Origin: Paramesorhizobium deserti
GTDB lineage: Bacteria > Pseudomonadota > Alphaproteobacteria > Rhizobiales > Rhizobiaceae
DNA: 64,000 nucleotides
Direction: 5' to 3'
NCBI RefSeq assembly: GCF_001558695.1
Contig: NZ_LNTU01000039.1
Location: 1 to 64,000 of the forward strand
Shown here: in pieces, positions 18,841-28,217 of the stretch
Layout: the number at the start of each line of letters is the position of its first letter
Position numbering within the stretch: the first letter of the stretch is position 1
Notes under the pieces: model-generated
What the model saw: only the letters and a program-made list of their open reading frames with translations
Databases searched by the model: none
Told to the model about the DNA's origin: nothing
Made by a program: the position numbers and the translations under genes

Positions 18841-19806
18841 ATGCGGAACACCCCTCTATTGGAGCGCCGGGGCTTGATCGTCAGACCTGGTCTGCTGGGG
18901 GACGGTTGGTCCAGCCACTGCCAGATGCCGACGCCATACCGGTTGAATCGGGCCACGCTCCGCATTTTTTTCTGCAGCCGCGACATGCGTAATCAAAGCA
19001 ATGTCTTCTGGGTGGATGTCGAACCGGAGCCACCTTTCACGGTCAAGCGTGTAGCAACCCGCCCATGCCTGACACCTGGAGTGCTTGGTGCGTTTGATGC
19101 AAGCGGAGTGATGCCGACGGCTACTGTCGACCGGGACGGTGAATTGTGGATGTATTATATCGGTTGGACCGTGCGCGCCGACGTGCCCTATCACAACGCG
19201 ATCGGTGTCGCCCGTAGTCAAGATGGCGGTGAGACCTTCGAGCGCTTCCTGCCTGGGCCGATTCTCGGGGCCGGTCCATTTGAACCCTATTTCTGCGGAA
19301 CTGGTGAACTCGGCCGAATCGATGGCCAATGGGTCATGTGGTACATGAGCGCCACTGGCTGGCGGGTGGTTAACGGCAAGCCAGAGCCACGGTATCACTT
19401 GAAACAGGCTTGGTCGGAAGACGGCATTATTTGGAAGCAGGATGGCAGTATCGCTGTGGACTATGCCTCCGATGACGAAGGCGGCGTGGCCCGCGCTACA
19501 GTGCTGAAGCGTGCCGATGGCTACCACATGTGGTTTTGTCATCGCGGCATTGCCAATTATCGCGGTCATGGTGCCAATGCATACCGGATTGGCCGTGCGG
19601 TATCGCTGGACGGGCGATCGTGGAAACGTCTCACCGAAGAGCCCGCCTTCGCCGCGCCGCCGCAAACCGACGATTTCGACGAATCCATGGAGTGCTATCC
19701 GGCGGTCTATGAAAATGCGGGTAATACGTACATATTTTACAATGGCTCGGATTTTGGCCAAACCGGCATTGGCTATGCAACCCTCATGGAAGGCACCGTG
19801 GCTTGA
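18841..19806 (+). CDS. Five-bladed beta-propeller glycosidase-like protein (GH43/GH130-like)
   Basis: 321 codons. The repeating pattern matches beta-propeller glycoside hydrolases and phosphorylases: GVMPTATVDRDGELWMYYIGW, IGVARSQDGGETFERF, QWVMWYMSATGWR, AWSEDGIIWKQDG, YHMWFCHRG, and a final ECYPAVYENAGNTYIFYNG. Acidic residues at blade starts could be catalytic, but I cannot fix the triad. No signal peptide, so it acts in the cytoplasm, which is unusual for a degradative GH43 and more like a biosynthetic or phosphorylase-type enzyme. It sits inside a glycan-decoration operon. Confidence 0.65.
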   Translation: MRNTPLLERRGLIVRPGLLGDGWSSHCQMPTPYRLNRATLRIFFCSRDMRNQSNVFWVDVEPEPPFTVKRVATRPCLTPGVLGAFDASGVMPTATVDRDGELWMYYIGWTVRADVPYHNAIGVARSQDGGETFERFLPGPILGAGPFEPYFCGTGELGRIDGQWVMWYMSATGWRVVNGKPEPRYHLKQAWSEDGIIWKQDGSIAVDYASDDEGGVARATVLKRADGYHMWFCHRGIANYRGHGANAYRIGRAVSLDGRSWKRLTEEPAFAAPPQTDDFDESMECYPAVYENAGNTYIFYNGSDFGQTGIGYATLMEGTVA

Positions 19807-19823
19807 CGATTGTTTCAGGACCG

Positions 19824-20903
19824 ATGGACCCGAAGCCAAGGCTCGCTTTTGTCGAGGACAAGACATTTTCGATGATGGCGCTGGCTGCTGCTTTGGAACC
19901 GGCTATCGCCGCCAACCACCATACCAATTTTGGCCCTGTCTCGCTGGCGCTCGAAAATAGGCTTTCCAGTCTGAACGGGATCGGCCAGACGCGCGCTACC
20001 TGCTGTACGTCCAATGGTACGGTGGCCTTGCATGCGGTCATGACCTGCTTCGTGAACCAGATAGGAAAACGGCTGCGCTGGGCGGTCAGTGATTTTGGCT
20101 TTATGACCAACTTTATCGGTCCGCTGACAGGGCATACATTGGTTGAATGCCGTGAAGATGGGTTCATTTCCATCGACAATTTGAGACGACTCGACCCATC
20201 ATCCTATGACGCGGTACTGGCGACAAATGTCTTTGGCCTACATGAGAACTTCGATGCGGTATTCGATTTCTGCCAAATAAATGGCAAAGCCCTGATGATC
20301 GACAACGCGGCCGGTTTCCGTGCGCTCGCGCCATATCACGAAAACGTGGCGGCGTACGAAAGACTTCTCTGGGCAGAAACCATCAGCCTACATCATACCA
20401 AGCCATGGGGCATGGGCGAAGGAGGTGCGGTATTCCTGCCGGCTTCCCTGCTGACAACCTGCCGGGCGGCCATCAATTTCGGTGTTGGTGATGGCCAGTA
20501 TCTGGACCAGCTCGACACCTGCACCAATGGCAAGATGAGCGAGATGGCCGCGGCTCAGATCACGCTAAGAGTGCAGGATCACGAAACGTGGTCTCCCGCC
20601 TATCGTGAGCAGGCGGAGCGCATCTTCGAACTTGGTCGTGACGCCGGGCTTGTTCCGCTCATCGACAGTCTGCCGCGCCGTGCTGTGCCAGGCCAGATTG
20701 CTTTCCGTTCGCAACGACCTGTCCCCCTTGCAGAAGTGCAAGCCTTGCCAATCCCGGTGCTGAAATATTATCGGCCGGGTCCGACCTCGAATGTTATAGC
20801 CCGGCGCCTCTATGATCATGTGGTGAATGTGCCCAGTCACGGCCAGATGGTTGATGTGCCAGATCGTGTTCTGGTCGCTGCCTTGGCGAGCCTTTGTGGG
20901 TAA
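19824..20903 (+). CDS. DegT/DnrJ/EryC1/StrS-type aminotransferase-like protein
   Basis: 359 codons; ATG 19824 is preceded by CAGGA, while the upstream TTG 19803 overlaps the previous stop. Fold-type I PLP family features are visible: CTSNGTVALHAVM in the phosphate region, VLATNVFGLHENFD, the Asp of ALMIDNAAGFRA and the likely Schiff-base Lys at residue 193 in LHHTKPWGMGEGGAV. Such enzymes transaminate keto-sugars to amino sugars. The Schiff-base context is HHTKPW rather than the common HxxK, so check activity. Next to the acetyltransferase and WbqC, it suggests an acylated amino sugar. Confidence 0.72.
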   Translation: MDPKPRLAFVEDKTFSMMALAAALEPAIAANHHTNFGPVSLALENRLSSLNGIGQTRATCCTSNGTVALHAVMTCFVNQIGKRLRWAVSDFGFMTNFIGPLTGHTLVECREDGFISIDNLRRLDPSSYDAVLATNVFGLHENFDAVFDFCQINGKALMIDNAAGFRALAPYHENVAAYERLLWAETISLHHTKPWGMGEGGAVFLPASLLTTCRAAINFGVGDGQYLDQLDTCTNGKMSEMAAAQITLRVQDHETWSPAYREQAERIFELGRDAGLVPLIDSLPRRAVPGQIAFRSQRPVPLAEVQALPIPVLKYYRPGPTSNVIARRLYDHVVNVPSHGQMVDVPDRVLVAALASLCG

Positions 20904-20906
20904 GGC

Positions 20907-21614
20907 ATGAAGACAATTTGCATTATTCAGCCATATGTCTTTCCTTACCTTCCTTATTTCCAGTTGGCAGGTGCGGTTGACGAGTTCTGGGTTTTTGATG
21001 ATGTGCAATACATCCGTCGCGGCTGGATGAATCGGAACTATATTCTGAACAATGGGCAGCGACAGCTTTTTACACTTCCAATCAGCAAGGGTCACCAGGG
21101 TGATCTCATTCTGGATAAAAAACTGCCCGAGAACTTCGCCAGCAGTATCGAGGGCCTAAAGAAAAACCTGTCGAACGCCTACGCCCGCGCACCTTATCTT
21201 GAAATCATACAAGCCATCTTCGATGCCTTGGCCGCGAAGCAATGGCATTATTTTCTTGATTTCTCAGAGATGACACTTGGAGAGATATTCCGCCAGCTAG
21301 GCATCGAAACCGCAATTCAGCGGACATCCAAGCTTCTTATCCCAGACAATATTCATGGTGCTAATCGGATTATTGAAGTATGCCGCCGCGTCGGCGCCAA
21401 CCGCTATGTGAATCCCATAGGCGGGGTTTCGCTCTATAATCACGATGTATTCGCGGCCAAAGGCCTGCAACTCAATTTTCTGGAAGGCATCCTAGCGCCA
21501 TACCCCCAGCATGGTGTACGCGAATTTGAGCCTGGCCTTTCGATCCTGGACTTGATCGCCTGGACAGATCCTGCTGACTACGCCTTCCAATTAAGAAATT
21601 TCAAGCTGCGATAG
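20907..21614 (+). CDS. WbqC family protein
   Basis: 235 codons, 3 bp after the aminotransferase. The start KTICIIQPYVFPYLPYFQL and the following DDVQYIRRGWMNRN are characteristic of WbqC-like proteins, common in O-antigen and capsule clusters and often paired with DegT aminotransferases. The family is thought to take part in N-acylation of amino sugars, but a biochemical role is not settled. Last gene of the plus-strand group; the next gene is convergent and no clear terminator hairpin is seen in the 200-bp gap. Confidence 0.82.
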   Translation: MKTICIIQPYVFPYLPYFQLAGAVDEFWVFDDVQYIRRGWMNRNYILNNGQRQLFTLPISKGHQGDLILDKKLPENFASSIEGLKKNLSNAYARAPYLEIIQAIFDALAAKQWHYFLDFSEMTLGEIFRQLGIETAIQRTSKLLIPDNIHGANRIIEVCRRVGANRYVNPIGGVSLYNHDVFAAKGLQLNFLEGILAPYPQHGVREFEPGLSILDLIAWTDPADYAFQLRNFKLR

Positions 21615-21817
21615 GTTACTTGATTTTGTCTCGATTAAGTAAATTTCACTGACAATAGCCAAATCCCGCAATAACGAAATCAAATATTACGCCGTGGCTC
21701 CAACAAATTGCCGGGATAACGCAAAGAAACTGCGGCAGCAGTTGCTGGGCAAGCGATTGGCAAGGGGCGTGACAAATATATTATCTCGGATACATGCTAT
21801 TCGATGCAGCTTTCAAG

Positions 21818-22516
21818 CTACCATGAGCGGTAGAGCTCTCTGTCGACACTCGTTCCATACGCGTTAGCAAATCCACGGTCGGCCCATTCGCGGTTTGAAA
21901 GATCATCAAACCGTCGAGATAGTGACATCTTCCATCCTTCATAATGAGGATTGACAAATGTTTTGTGTGGTAAAAACGCGGACATTATCAACATTTCACC
22001 CGCTCGTATTTGCAATATTTCACCAACCTTATCTATAGGATCAAGGACGTATCCCCGCTCGGTATGCCTGCCTGGTAATAATCCTTCCATGTGCCGTCCA
22101 GGCAAGACTACCAATGAATGGCTATCTGCACCTGCATCGGTCAGGCTAAACCAGACTACCATGCTGTTCCGACTCGATCCCATGCTTGGCCAGTCCTGGT
22201 GGAATGGCAAGCCAAACGAGTTTCCAGTGACATCATGGCTGGTATAGTGTGTCACGATAGGACCACAAAAAACCGGCTCCACGACACCGAGTTCGCGCAC
22301 CATAATTTCAATATCGGGATGTAAAAATAGGCGTGCCGTTCCCGGCAGCTCAGCAAAACGCTTTAAAAGATTCCTGTTACGGTTGACGTCATCAGTAAAC
22401 CTGCGCTGGAAGCTAGCCTCAAACTGCTCCCGGAGAACGGTCGTCTGTTGGATCAGGCTTTGCAATTTAACGATTACAAAACCATCTGTTTGGAATTTCG
22501 CAACGAACTCCCTCAT
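21818..22516 (-). CDS. Phytanoyl-CoA dioxygenase (PhyH) family, Fe(II)/2-oxoglutarate enzyme
   Basis: 232 codons from ATG 22516; an in-frame TTG at 22558 would overlap the upstream gene. The iron-binding HxD is in GLPFHQDWPSMG (His106, Asp108), the distal His in AFLPHKTFVNP and a following Arg in MSLSRRFDD for 2-oxoglutarate. PhyH enzymes hydroxylate or rearrange small molecules and are frequent in polysaccharide and natural-product loci. It is the second gene of a two-gene unit with the FkbM methyltransferase, convergent with the glycan operon. Substrate unknown. Confidence 0.78.
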   Translation of the reverse strand: MREFVAKFQTDGFVIVKLQSLIQQTTVLREQFEASFQRRFTDDVNRNRNLLKRFAELPGTARLFLHPDIEIMVRELGVVEPVFCGPIVTHYTSHDVTGNSFGLPFHQDWPSMGSSRNSMVVWFSLTDAGADSHSLVVLPGRHMEGLLPGRHTERGYVLDPIDKVGEILQIRAGEMLIMSAFLPHKTFVNPHYEGWKMSLSRRFDDLSNREWADRGFANAYGTSVDRELYRSW

Positions 22517-22541
22517 CGAAATCCCGCGGAGGGCGTCTGGT

Positions 22542-23339
22542 TCATCGACCACGCTCAAAAACCAAATTCCTTATCTGTGGATAGTAGCCTCCGGAAAGTC
22601 TAACCACATCGTGGTTCTCGAGTAAAGTTAGCCCATGATGACGAAAGAACTCACAAAAATACTCTATTCGGCTAGCAGGAACCTCAATAAACACGCGATT
22701 GATCCCCGCAAACATTCCTGTTAGCGCGGCTAAAACAATTTCCTCGGAACCATCGACGTCGATCTTAACAGCGGTGGGAGGCGGGATCCGTGATGCTGTA
22801 ACATCGGTCACGTTAAGCAGAGCTATCTTTTGCCTGAAAATCTCACCTTCAACAGCATGAACCCTTTTTGTATGCTCTCCCGCACCGAAAAGCCTCATGG
22901 ACATATCGGCAATGCGCGTTTCAGGCGCGATTCCGAAATTCAAGGCGGTAAATCGCCCATTGAGCTGTTCGCGGTTGAGAAATTGATTGAGGTTTAAAAT
23001 GCTGAAGTTTTGCGGATCTGGATCAAATGCAATGACTTTGCAATGCGTTAGTAGACAAGCATAAATTGCAAAGTGACCGATTGATGCCCCGAGGTCCCAC
23101 AGCACGTCATCCGAGTTGAGATTTGTGAACCAATTCAGTAGTTCTGGCTCTATCTCAAAAAACCGCTCCGCCCAAACCTTTGTTCGACCGTTTGTGACCG
23201 CCAGGTCGAAATTCTGTCCATTCACCTCCCGTCGGAACACGGTAACTTTCTCCGAATGAAGGTGAACGGTCACAGCGTTGAAGTCCGTCACAGCAAGGTC
23301 CTGTTCATTATCGTTTCGATCGCACGTACGCACATTCAT
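22542..23339 (-). CDS. FkbM family methyltransferase
   Basis: 265 codons from ATG 23339 (AGGCG upstream); the frame stays open to a TTG at 23477. SAM-binding motif I is VLWDLGASIGHFAIYA, followed by VIAFDPDPQNFSIL (motif II acidic residue) and the family-typical AVKIDVDGSEEIVL. FkbM enzymes O-methylate sugars or small molecules. It precedes the PhyH dioxygenase with 25 bp between the chosen starts and stops, so both probably act on one substrate, perhaps the glycan made by the convergent locus. About 250 bp of low-content sequence separates it from the next operon. Confidence 0.82.
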   Translation of the reverse strand: MNVRTCDRNDNEQDLAVTDFNAVTVHLHSEKVTVFRREVNGQNFDLAVTNGRTKVWAERFFEIEPELLNWFTNLNSDDVLWDLGASIGHFAIYACLLTHCKVIAFDPDPQNFSILNLNQFLNREQLNGRFTALNFGIAPETRIADMSMRLFGAGEHTKRVHAVEGEIFRQKIALLNVTDVTASRIPPPTAVKIDVDGSEEIVLAALTGMFAGINRVFIEVPASRIEYFCEFFRHHGLTLLENHDVVRLSGGYYPQIRNLVFERGR

Positions 23340-23596
23340 CTGACGCCTAATGTTGTTCACTTCTGTAAACCTACCACACGATTTTCCGACTATCACAAAT
23401 CGAATAAGGTTGCATATCGATAGCGATTGCCAGTACCGGATGACGAGTTCTTCATCATATTGGTTGGGAGCCGGCAAGCTTGGTCTCTGGCACCGGTGGA
23501 CAAGCCCAAAGCTCTAACCGCGTTTTGCTGTTACTCGAGTGTAACCTCTCTTGACGGCCTTCGCCTGTTGCGCAAACCAACTCCTTATTCCGCGCA

Positions 23597-24346
23597 TCAA
23601 GGATGCGCCGAGCTTTTGCCGCGCAATTCCAGGGCCAGATCCGGCCGATCCGAGGTCAGTTGTCGCAATCCCTTGTTCATCCAAAAGGCGATGTCGGGTT
23701 CGGTGTTCGGCACCCAAACGCAAAGCAGATCTGGCGGCAGCATCGCGGTGATCCGGTCCCATGCGGTGTGAAGCAGGGATTTTTCGATGGCGATGATATC
23801 GGCTACAGCCGAAAGCCGGCGAAGCGCCGGCTCAAGCCCTCCCATGATAACGGCCGATCCCGTATTCATCGAGGCCAGGCGGCGCATGCCGGGCGCGATG
23901 TCGCGGACCTCCTCGAGCGCTTCCGGCGTGAAGCCTGTGAGGATGCAGCGCTCCTCCATTCCAGCATCGCGTATCGCGGCGATCGCCCTCTCGGCCAACC
24001 CGCCATAGAGATCGCCCGTGAGCGTGTTTTTCAGCTCTACATGCAATTCCATGCCGGTGGGCTTGAAGATATCAAGCACTTCCTCGAGCACCGGCACGTG
24101 CTCGTCGCAGCTTTCGCGAAGAATGGTGTTGCGGCGGGCTTCAGGTGTAAGTGCCGCCACATCGCCGCTGCCGAATGTCGTACGGTCAAGCGTCGCATCA
24201 TGCAGGACGGCGATCTCTCCATGGTTGGTCAGGTGAATGTCGAACTCGACCGCGTCTATGCCGAGCTCGGCGGTCTTGCGAAAGCCTGAAAGTGAGTTTT
24301 CCGGCCAGAGATTGCGGGCGCCGCGATGCCCGGTGATCAGCGTCAT
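23597..24346 (-). CDS. Glycerophosphodiester phosphodiesterase family protein
   Basis: 249 codons; ATG 24346 with GAGGAC upstream. The GDPD signature is clear: GHRGARNLWPENS at residues 5-17 (catalytic His and metal Glu), AVEFDIHLT (metal Glu and Asp), AVLHDATLDRTT (second catalytic His) and MELHVELKN. It hydrolyses glycerophosphodiesters to an alcohol and glycerol phosphate, or related sugar phosphodiesters. No signal peptide. It ends an operon with a peptide/opine-type ABC importer, as AccF does in the agrocinopine operon, so the imported solute is probably a phosphodiester. Confidence 0.88.
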   Translation of the reverse strand: MTLITGHRGARNLWPENSLSGFRKTAELGIDAVEFDIHLTNHGEIAVLHDATLDRTTFGSGDVAALTPEARRNTILRESCDEHVPVLEEVLDIFKPTGMELHVELKNTLTGDLYGGLAERAIAAIRDAGMEERCILTGFTPEALEEVRDIAPGMRRLASMNTGSAVIMGGLEPALRRLSAVADIIAIEKSLLHTAWDRITAMLPPDLLCVWVPNTEPDIAFWMNKGLRQLTSDRPDLALELRGKSSAHP

Positions 24347-24383
24347 GCGTCGGTCCTCATTGGGTTGGTATTGGCAAGCGCCG

Positions 24384-25247
24384 TCAGCGGATCGTCGGGT
24401 CGAGCTGGTCGCGCAACCAGTCGCCGAGAATGCTGATCGACAGTGTCGTGAACATGATGACAAGCGCCGGAGCGAGCATGATCCACGGCGCGGTTGTCAG
24501 ATATTCGCGGCCATAGCCCACCATGTTCCCAAGGCTGGTCATCGGGGGCTGGACGCCGAGGCCGAGGAAGGAAAGGCTGCTCTCAAGCAGGATGATCTCG
24601 GGAAAGGTCAGCGTCATGGAGACGATCAGCGTCGAGGCGATATTGGGCAGGATATGCCTGATATAGATGCGCGATGGTTTGGCGCCGAGTTGGCTGACGG
24701 CGGCGGCATAGCCCTGGGCGCTTGCCGAGATCGCCAGCCCTCGGGCGATGCGGGCGTAGCGTTCCCATCCGTAAAAGCCCATCAGGCAGGTGAGAAGCAA
24801 GAGCGAGTTGCCGAAGAACGCAAGCACGGCGAGCGACAGGATCAGGAAAGGCAGCGCTGCCTGAAAATCGGCCAGCATCAGCACGCCCTGTTCGACGATG
24901 CCGCGGAAGTGGGAGGCCAGGAAGCCGAGAGACGTGCCGAGAAAAGCCGAAATCAATGTTGATCCGAAGGCGATCAGCAGAGAAATCCGGATGGATTCGA
25001 TGAGCCGGGAAAGCACGTCGCGGCCGAGTTCATCCGTGCCAAGCCAGTGCGCGGCGTTGCCCGGTAGCGCAAGCCTGTTCTTCAGGTCGAAGGCGGTGAT
25101 GCCATAGGGCCGGATGAAATCCGCGGTAAGAGCAATGACAATCATTACTGCGATCCAGAAGATCGCGATACCGACCATAACGGGCAGCCTTGCACCACGT
25201 TTTCTCTCTGCCGTGGCCGTGATGGATGCGAGCGGCGCGTCTGTCAT
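24384..25247 (-). CDS. ABC transporter permease, DppC/OppC type
   Basis: 287 codons; ATG 25247 chosen because GGAGGG lies seven bases upstream, while ATG 25253 is too close to it. About six hydrophobic segments, the DppC-type N-terminal segment with HWLGTDELGRDVLSR, and the EAA-type coupling loop SQLGAKPSRIYIRHIL near residue 185. Inner-membrane half of a family-5 (peptide/opine/nickel) importer. 12 bp separate it from the upstream permease, so it is cotranscribed. Confidence 0.9.
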   Translation of the reverse strand: MTDAPLASITATAERKRGARLPVMVGIAIFWIAVMIVIALTADFIRPYGITAFDLKNRLALPGNAAHWLGTDELGRDVLSRLIESIRISLLIAFGSTLISAFLGTSLGFLASHFRGIVEQGVLMLADFQAALPFLILSLAVLAFFGNSLLLLTCLMGFYGWERYARIARGLAISASAQGYAAAVSQLGAKPSRIYIRHILPNIASTLIVSMTLTFPEIILLESSLSFLGLGVQPPMTSLGNMVGYGREYLTTAPWIMLAPALVIMFTTLSISILGDWLRDQLDPTIR

Positions 25248-25259
25248 TCCCATCCCTCC

Positions 25260-26192
25260 TCAGGCTTTCGCCTGATTGCTGCGCAGGCGTGGATCGAGAA
25301 ATCCGTAGAGGATGTCGACCACGAAATTGGAAACCACCATCGTTGCCGCGATCAGGAGGATGATGCATTGGACGATCGCCAGGTCGCGATTGGCGACGGA
25401 AACGACAAGCAGCCGGCCAACGCCCGGCCAGGAAAAGACCGATTCAACCACGACGGCGCCAGCGACAAGCGAGCCCACCATGAAGCCGACGATCGTGACG
25501 ACGGGGATGGCCGCATTCGGCAGGGCGTGGCCGCGCACCACCCGCGCCCAGGCAACACCCTTGGCGCTGGCGGTGCGGATATAGGGCTGACCGAGAACCT
25601 CGATCATGGCGCTGCGCGAAAAACGCGCCAGAATACCGGCGCCGCCGATGCTCATCGTCAGGATCGGCAGAACGGCATGCGTCCAGCTGTCCTGCCCGCC
25701 AGAGGGCAGCCAGCCCAGCGTCACGGAAAAGATCAGCACGAGGATCAGCCCCAGTACGAAACTCGGCATGGTGAAGCCGGCGATCGCGCCCGCCATGACC
25801 ATGCGATCGATCAGGCTGTTGCGGTGCAACGCCGCATAGATACCAGCGGGAATGCCGAGTGCGAGTTTCAGGATGAGGGCCGGTATGGTCAGTTGCAGGG
25901 TTGCGGGAATGCGCTCCGCCACCAGTTCGACGGCCGATTGGCCGTCACGCATGGATATGCCAAGATCGCCTTGCAGGATCGCGCCGAAATAATGCAGATA
26001 CTGCAGCCAGATCGGATCATCGAGGCCCCAGTTCTTGCGGAAGGCGGCGATCGCTTCCGGTGGCGCGTCGGGTCCCATGATGATCTGCGCGGGATCACCC
26101 GACATGCGTAGGACGACGAAGGCGAATGTCACCACCAGAACGATGGTGAGAAGGGCGCGGAATATCCGGGTCAGCAGGAACGCAAACATCAC
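25260..26192 (-). CDS. ABC transporter permease, DppB/OppB type
   Basis: 310 codons. Typical DppB: N-terminal helix RIFRALLTIVLVVTFAFVV, GDPAQIIMGPDAP, GLDDPIWLQYLHYFG, then further membrane segments and the coupling loop TASAKGVAWARVVRGHAL. It overlaps the stop of the upstream ATPase gene by four bases, indicating translational coupling. It pairs with the DppC-type permease to form the channel of the importer encoded at 24384-29852. Confidence 0.9.
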   Translation of the reverse strand: MMFAFLLTRIFRALLTIVLVVTFAFVVLRMSGDPAQIIMGPDAPPEAIAAFRKNWGLDDPIWLQYLHYFGAILQGDLGISMRDGQSAVELVAERIPATLQLTIPALILKLALGIPAGIYAALHRNSLIDRMVMAGAIAGFTMPSFVLGLILVLIFSVTLGWLPSGGQDSWTHAVLPILTMSIGGAGILARFSRSAMIEVLGQPYIRTASAKGVAWARVVRGHALPNAAIPVVTIVGFMVGSLVAGAVVVESVFSWPGVGRLLVVSVANRDLAIVQCIILLIAATMVVSNFVVDILYGFLDPRLRSNQAKA

Positions 26193-27178
26193 ATCATCCG
26201 GCCGGCGGGTGCGTCAGAAGCCACGAGATGGCAAGCAACGCTGTGGTCTCGATCGATCGGCAGCAGTTCGGGCGTTTCACCGCGGCAGCGGGCGTTGCCA
26301 TGGCGGCAGCGCGGGTGAAAGGCACAGCCGGTCGGGCGCGCCGCGGGGTTTGGCGGCTCTCCCTGCAGGATGATCCGTTGTTTCAGAGGCGTTCCCGGAA
26401 CGGGTACGCTGGAAACCAGCGCCTGCGTATAGGGATGCAGCGGCTCGCGGAAAATTTCATCGGAGGAGGCTTCCTCGACGATCCGCCCGAGATACATCAC
26501 GGCAACCCGGTCGCTGATGTTGCGCACTACCTTCAGATCATGGCTGATGAAGATCATGGCGATGCCGCGCTCCTCCTGCAGGTCACGCAAGAGGTTGACC
26601 ACCTGTGCCTGGATAGAGACATCGAGGGCCGATACTGGCTCGTCGCACACCAGCAATTCCGGTTCACAGGCAATGGCGCGAGCGATGACAACACGCTGGC
26701 GCTGACCACCGGAGAGTTCATGCGGATAGCGATCCGCCTGGTCCGCACGCAGCCCTACCGCTTTCAGGAGTGCAATCACGCGCTCTTTTCGTTCCTCGCC
26801 GGTCCCGATGGCGTGAATCTCAAGCGGCTCGCCAATCTGGACGCCGATGGTCAGACGCCGGTCGAGCGCGGCGAGCGGATCCTGATAGACGAGTTGCATC
26901 CGAGCACGCAAACCGCGCCACTCCGCCGTCTTTTCCCGAGGCATCCTTGTTCCGTCAAAGGACACTTTCCCCGCGGTCGGCTGCTCCAGGCCCAGGACGA
27001 GACGACCGGTTGTCGACTTACCCGATCCGGATTCCCCGACAATACCGAGTGTCTTCGCCCTGGCCAGCGAGAGCGAAATACCATCGACTGCTCGCACGGT
27101 GCTGGCCGGCGAAAACGGCCCCCGGCGCGATGTATATGTCTTGACCAGGTTTTCCGCAGCAAGAAGGGTAGAATTCAT
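26189..27178 (-). CDS. ABC transporter ATPase, OppF/DppF type
   Basis: 329 codons. Walker A GESGSGKST, signature [15 protein letters not shown] and Walker B ELLVCDEPVSALD are intact. The C-terminal oligopeptide-ABC tail (LHPYTQALVSSVP, then a Cys-containing GCAFHPRC) is typical of OppD/OppF. It overlaps both neighbours by four bases. Together with the OppD-type ATPase it powers import by the two permeases. Confidence 0.92.
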   Translation of the reverse strand: MNSTLLAAENLVKTYTSRRGPFSPASTVRAVDGISLSLARAKTLGIVGESGSGKSTTGRLVLGLEQPTAGKVSFDGTRMPREKTAEWRGLRARMQLVYQDPLAALDRRLTIGVQIGEPLEIHAIGTGEERKERVIALLKAVGLRADQADRYPHELSGGQRQRVVIARAIACEPELLVCDEPVSALDVSIQAQVVNLLRDLQEERGIAMIFISHDLKVVRNISDRVAVMYLGRIVEEASSDEIFREPLHPYTQALVSSVPVPGTPLKQRIILQGEPPNPAARPTGCAFHPRCRHGNARCRGETPELLPIDRDHSVACHLVASDAPAGRMM

Positions 27179-28197
27179 ATTAATTCCAGCATGCTAAGCG
27201 CCTCGGCGGATTTTCTGGATGAATGTCGGGGCGCATCTTCCAGAACGGGATGGAAGCAGGCAACGTCGCAGTCCTCCTCAAGCCTGGAAAGGATCGGAAG
27301 CGACGTCCGGCATTTTTCCGTGGCGCGGCCGCACCTTGGCGAGAAAGCACAGCCCCTCGGCATCTTGCCGGGTTCCGGTACCGTGCCCTCCACCGGTTTC
27401 AGGCGTTCGCGGCCGGCATCGAGGCGGGGGATCGCCCCGAACAGGCCGCGCGTATAGGGGTGACGCGGCGAGCGAAACAATGCGGCCGTCGGACAGCGCT
27501 CCACGATGCGCCCGGCATACATGACGCAGACCCGCTCGCAGATTTCGGATACGGCGCCGAGATCATGGCTTATGAACACAACAGCCATACCCGCCTCGGC
27601 CCGTAGCCTCGCCAGAAGATCGAGGATCTGCGCCTGGATGGTGGCATCGAGCGCGGTAGTCGGTTCATCGGCGATCAGAATATCCGGGTTTCCGGCGAGC
27701 GCCATGGCGATCATGGCGCGCTGGTTCTGGCCGCCCGAGAATTCATGCGGGTAATTGTCGAGCCTGCGTCCCGCATCGGGAATTTCGACGAGTTCCAGAA
27801 GCCTTTTTGCTTCCGCACGCGCCGCTTTCCCCGTAAGTCCACGGTGCAGTCCAATCGCTTCTTCGATCTGCCGGCCCACGCGGATCACCGGATTGAGCGA
27901 ACTCGACGGGTCCTGGAAGATCATCGCGATGCGGCGGCCACGAACGCTTTCGAGCTGCCGCTGCGATGCGATAACCAGATCGTCCCTTCCCAGCATCACC
28001 TGGCCCGAAATCGTAGCTTTCTTCGGCAAAAGCCCGAGGGCGGCAAGCCAGGTGACGGATTTGCCACAACCGGATTCCCCGACGAGGCCGACGGCCTCGC
28101 CCTTTTCGATCGTCAGATCAACGCCATGAAGGACCTGCACACCATCGAAGGCGACTTTCAGATCCCTGATGTCGACCAGAGGCATGTGATCTTCCAT
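27175..28197 (-). CDS. ABC transporter ATPase, OppD/DppD type
   Basis: 340 codons; ATG 28197 is preferred to upstream in-frame starts because GGAGAGA precedes it. Walker A GESGCGKSVT, Walker B ILIADEPTTALD and a C-terminal GCAFSPRCGRA are present. The signature is FSGGQNQRAMIAMAL, where Asn replaces the usual Arg/Met of SGGMRQR; this is a tolerated position. Second gene of the operon after the binding protein. Confidence 0.9.
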   Translation of the reverse strand: MEDHMPLVDIRDLKVAFDGVQVLHGVDLTIEKGEAVGLVGESGCGKSVTWLAALGLLPKKATISGQVMLGRDDLVIASQRQLESVRGRRIAMIFQDPSSSLNPVIRVGRQIEEAIGLHRGLTGKAARAEAKRLLELVEIPDAGRRLDNYPHEFSGGQNQRAMIAMALAGNPDILIADEPTTALDATIQAQILDLLARLRAEAGMAVVFISHDLGAVSEICERVCVMYAGRIVERCPTAALFRSPRHPYTRGLFGAIPRLDAGRERLKPVEGTVPEPGKMPRGCAFSPRCGRATEKCRTSLPILSRLEEDCDVACFHPVLEDAPRHSSRKSAEALSMLELI

Positions 28198-28217
28198 TGC
28201 ATCTCTCCGCGCGGTTT

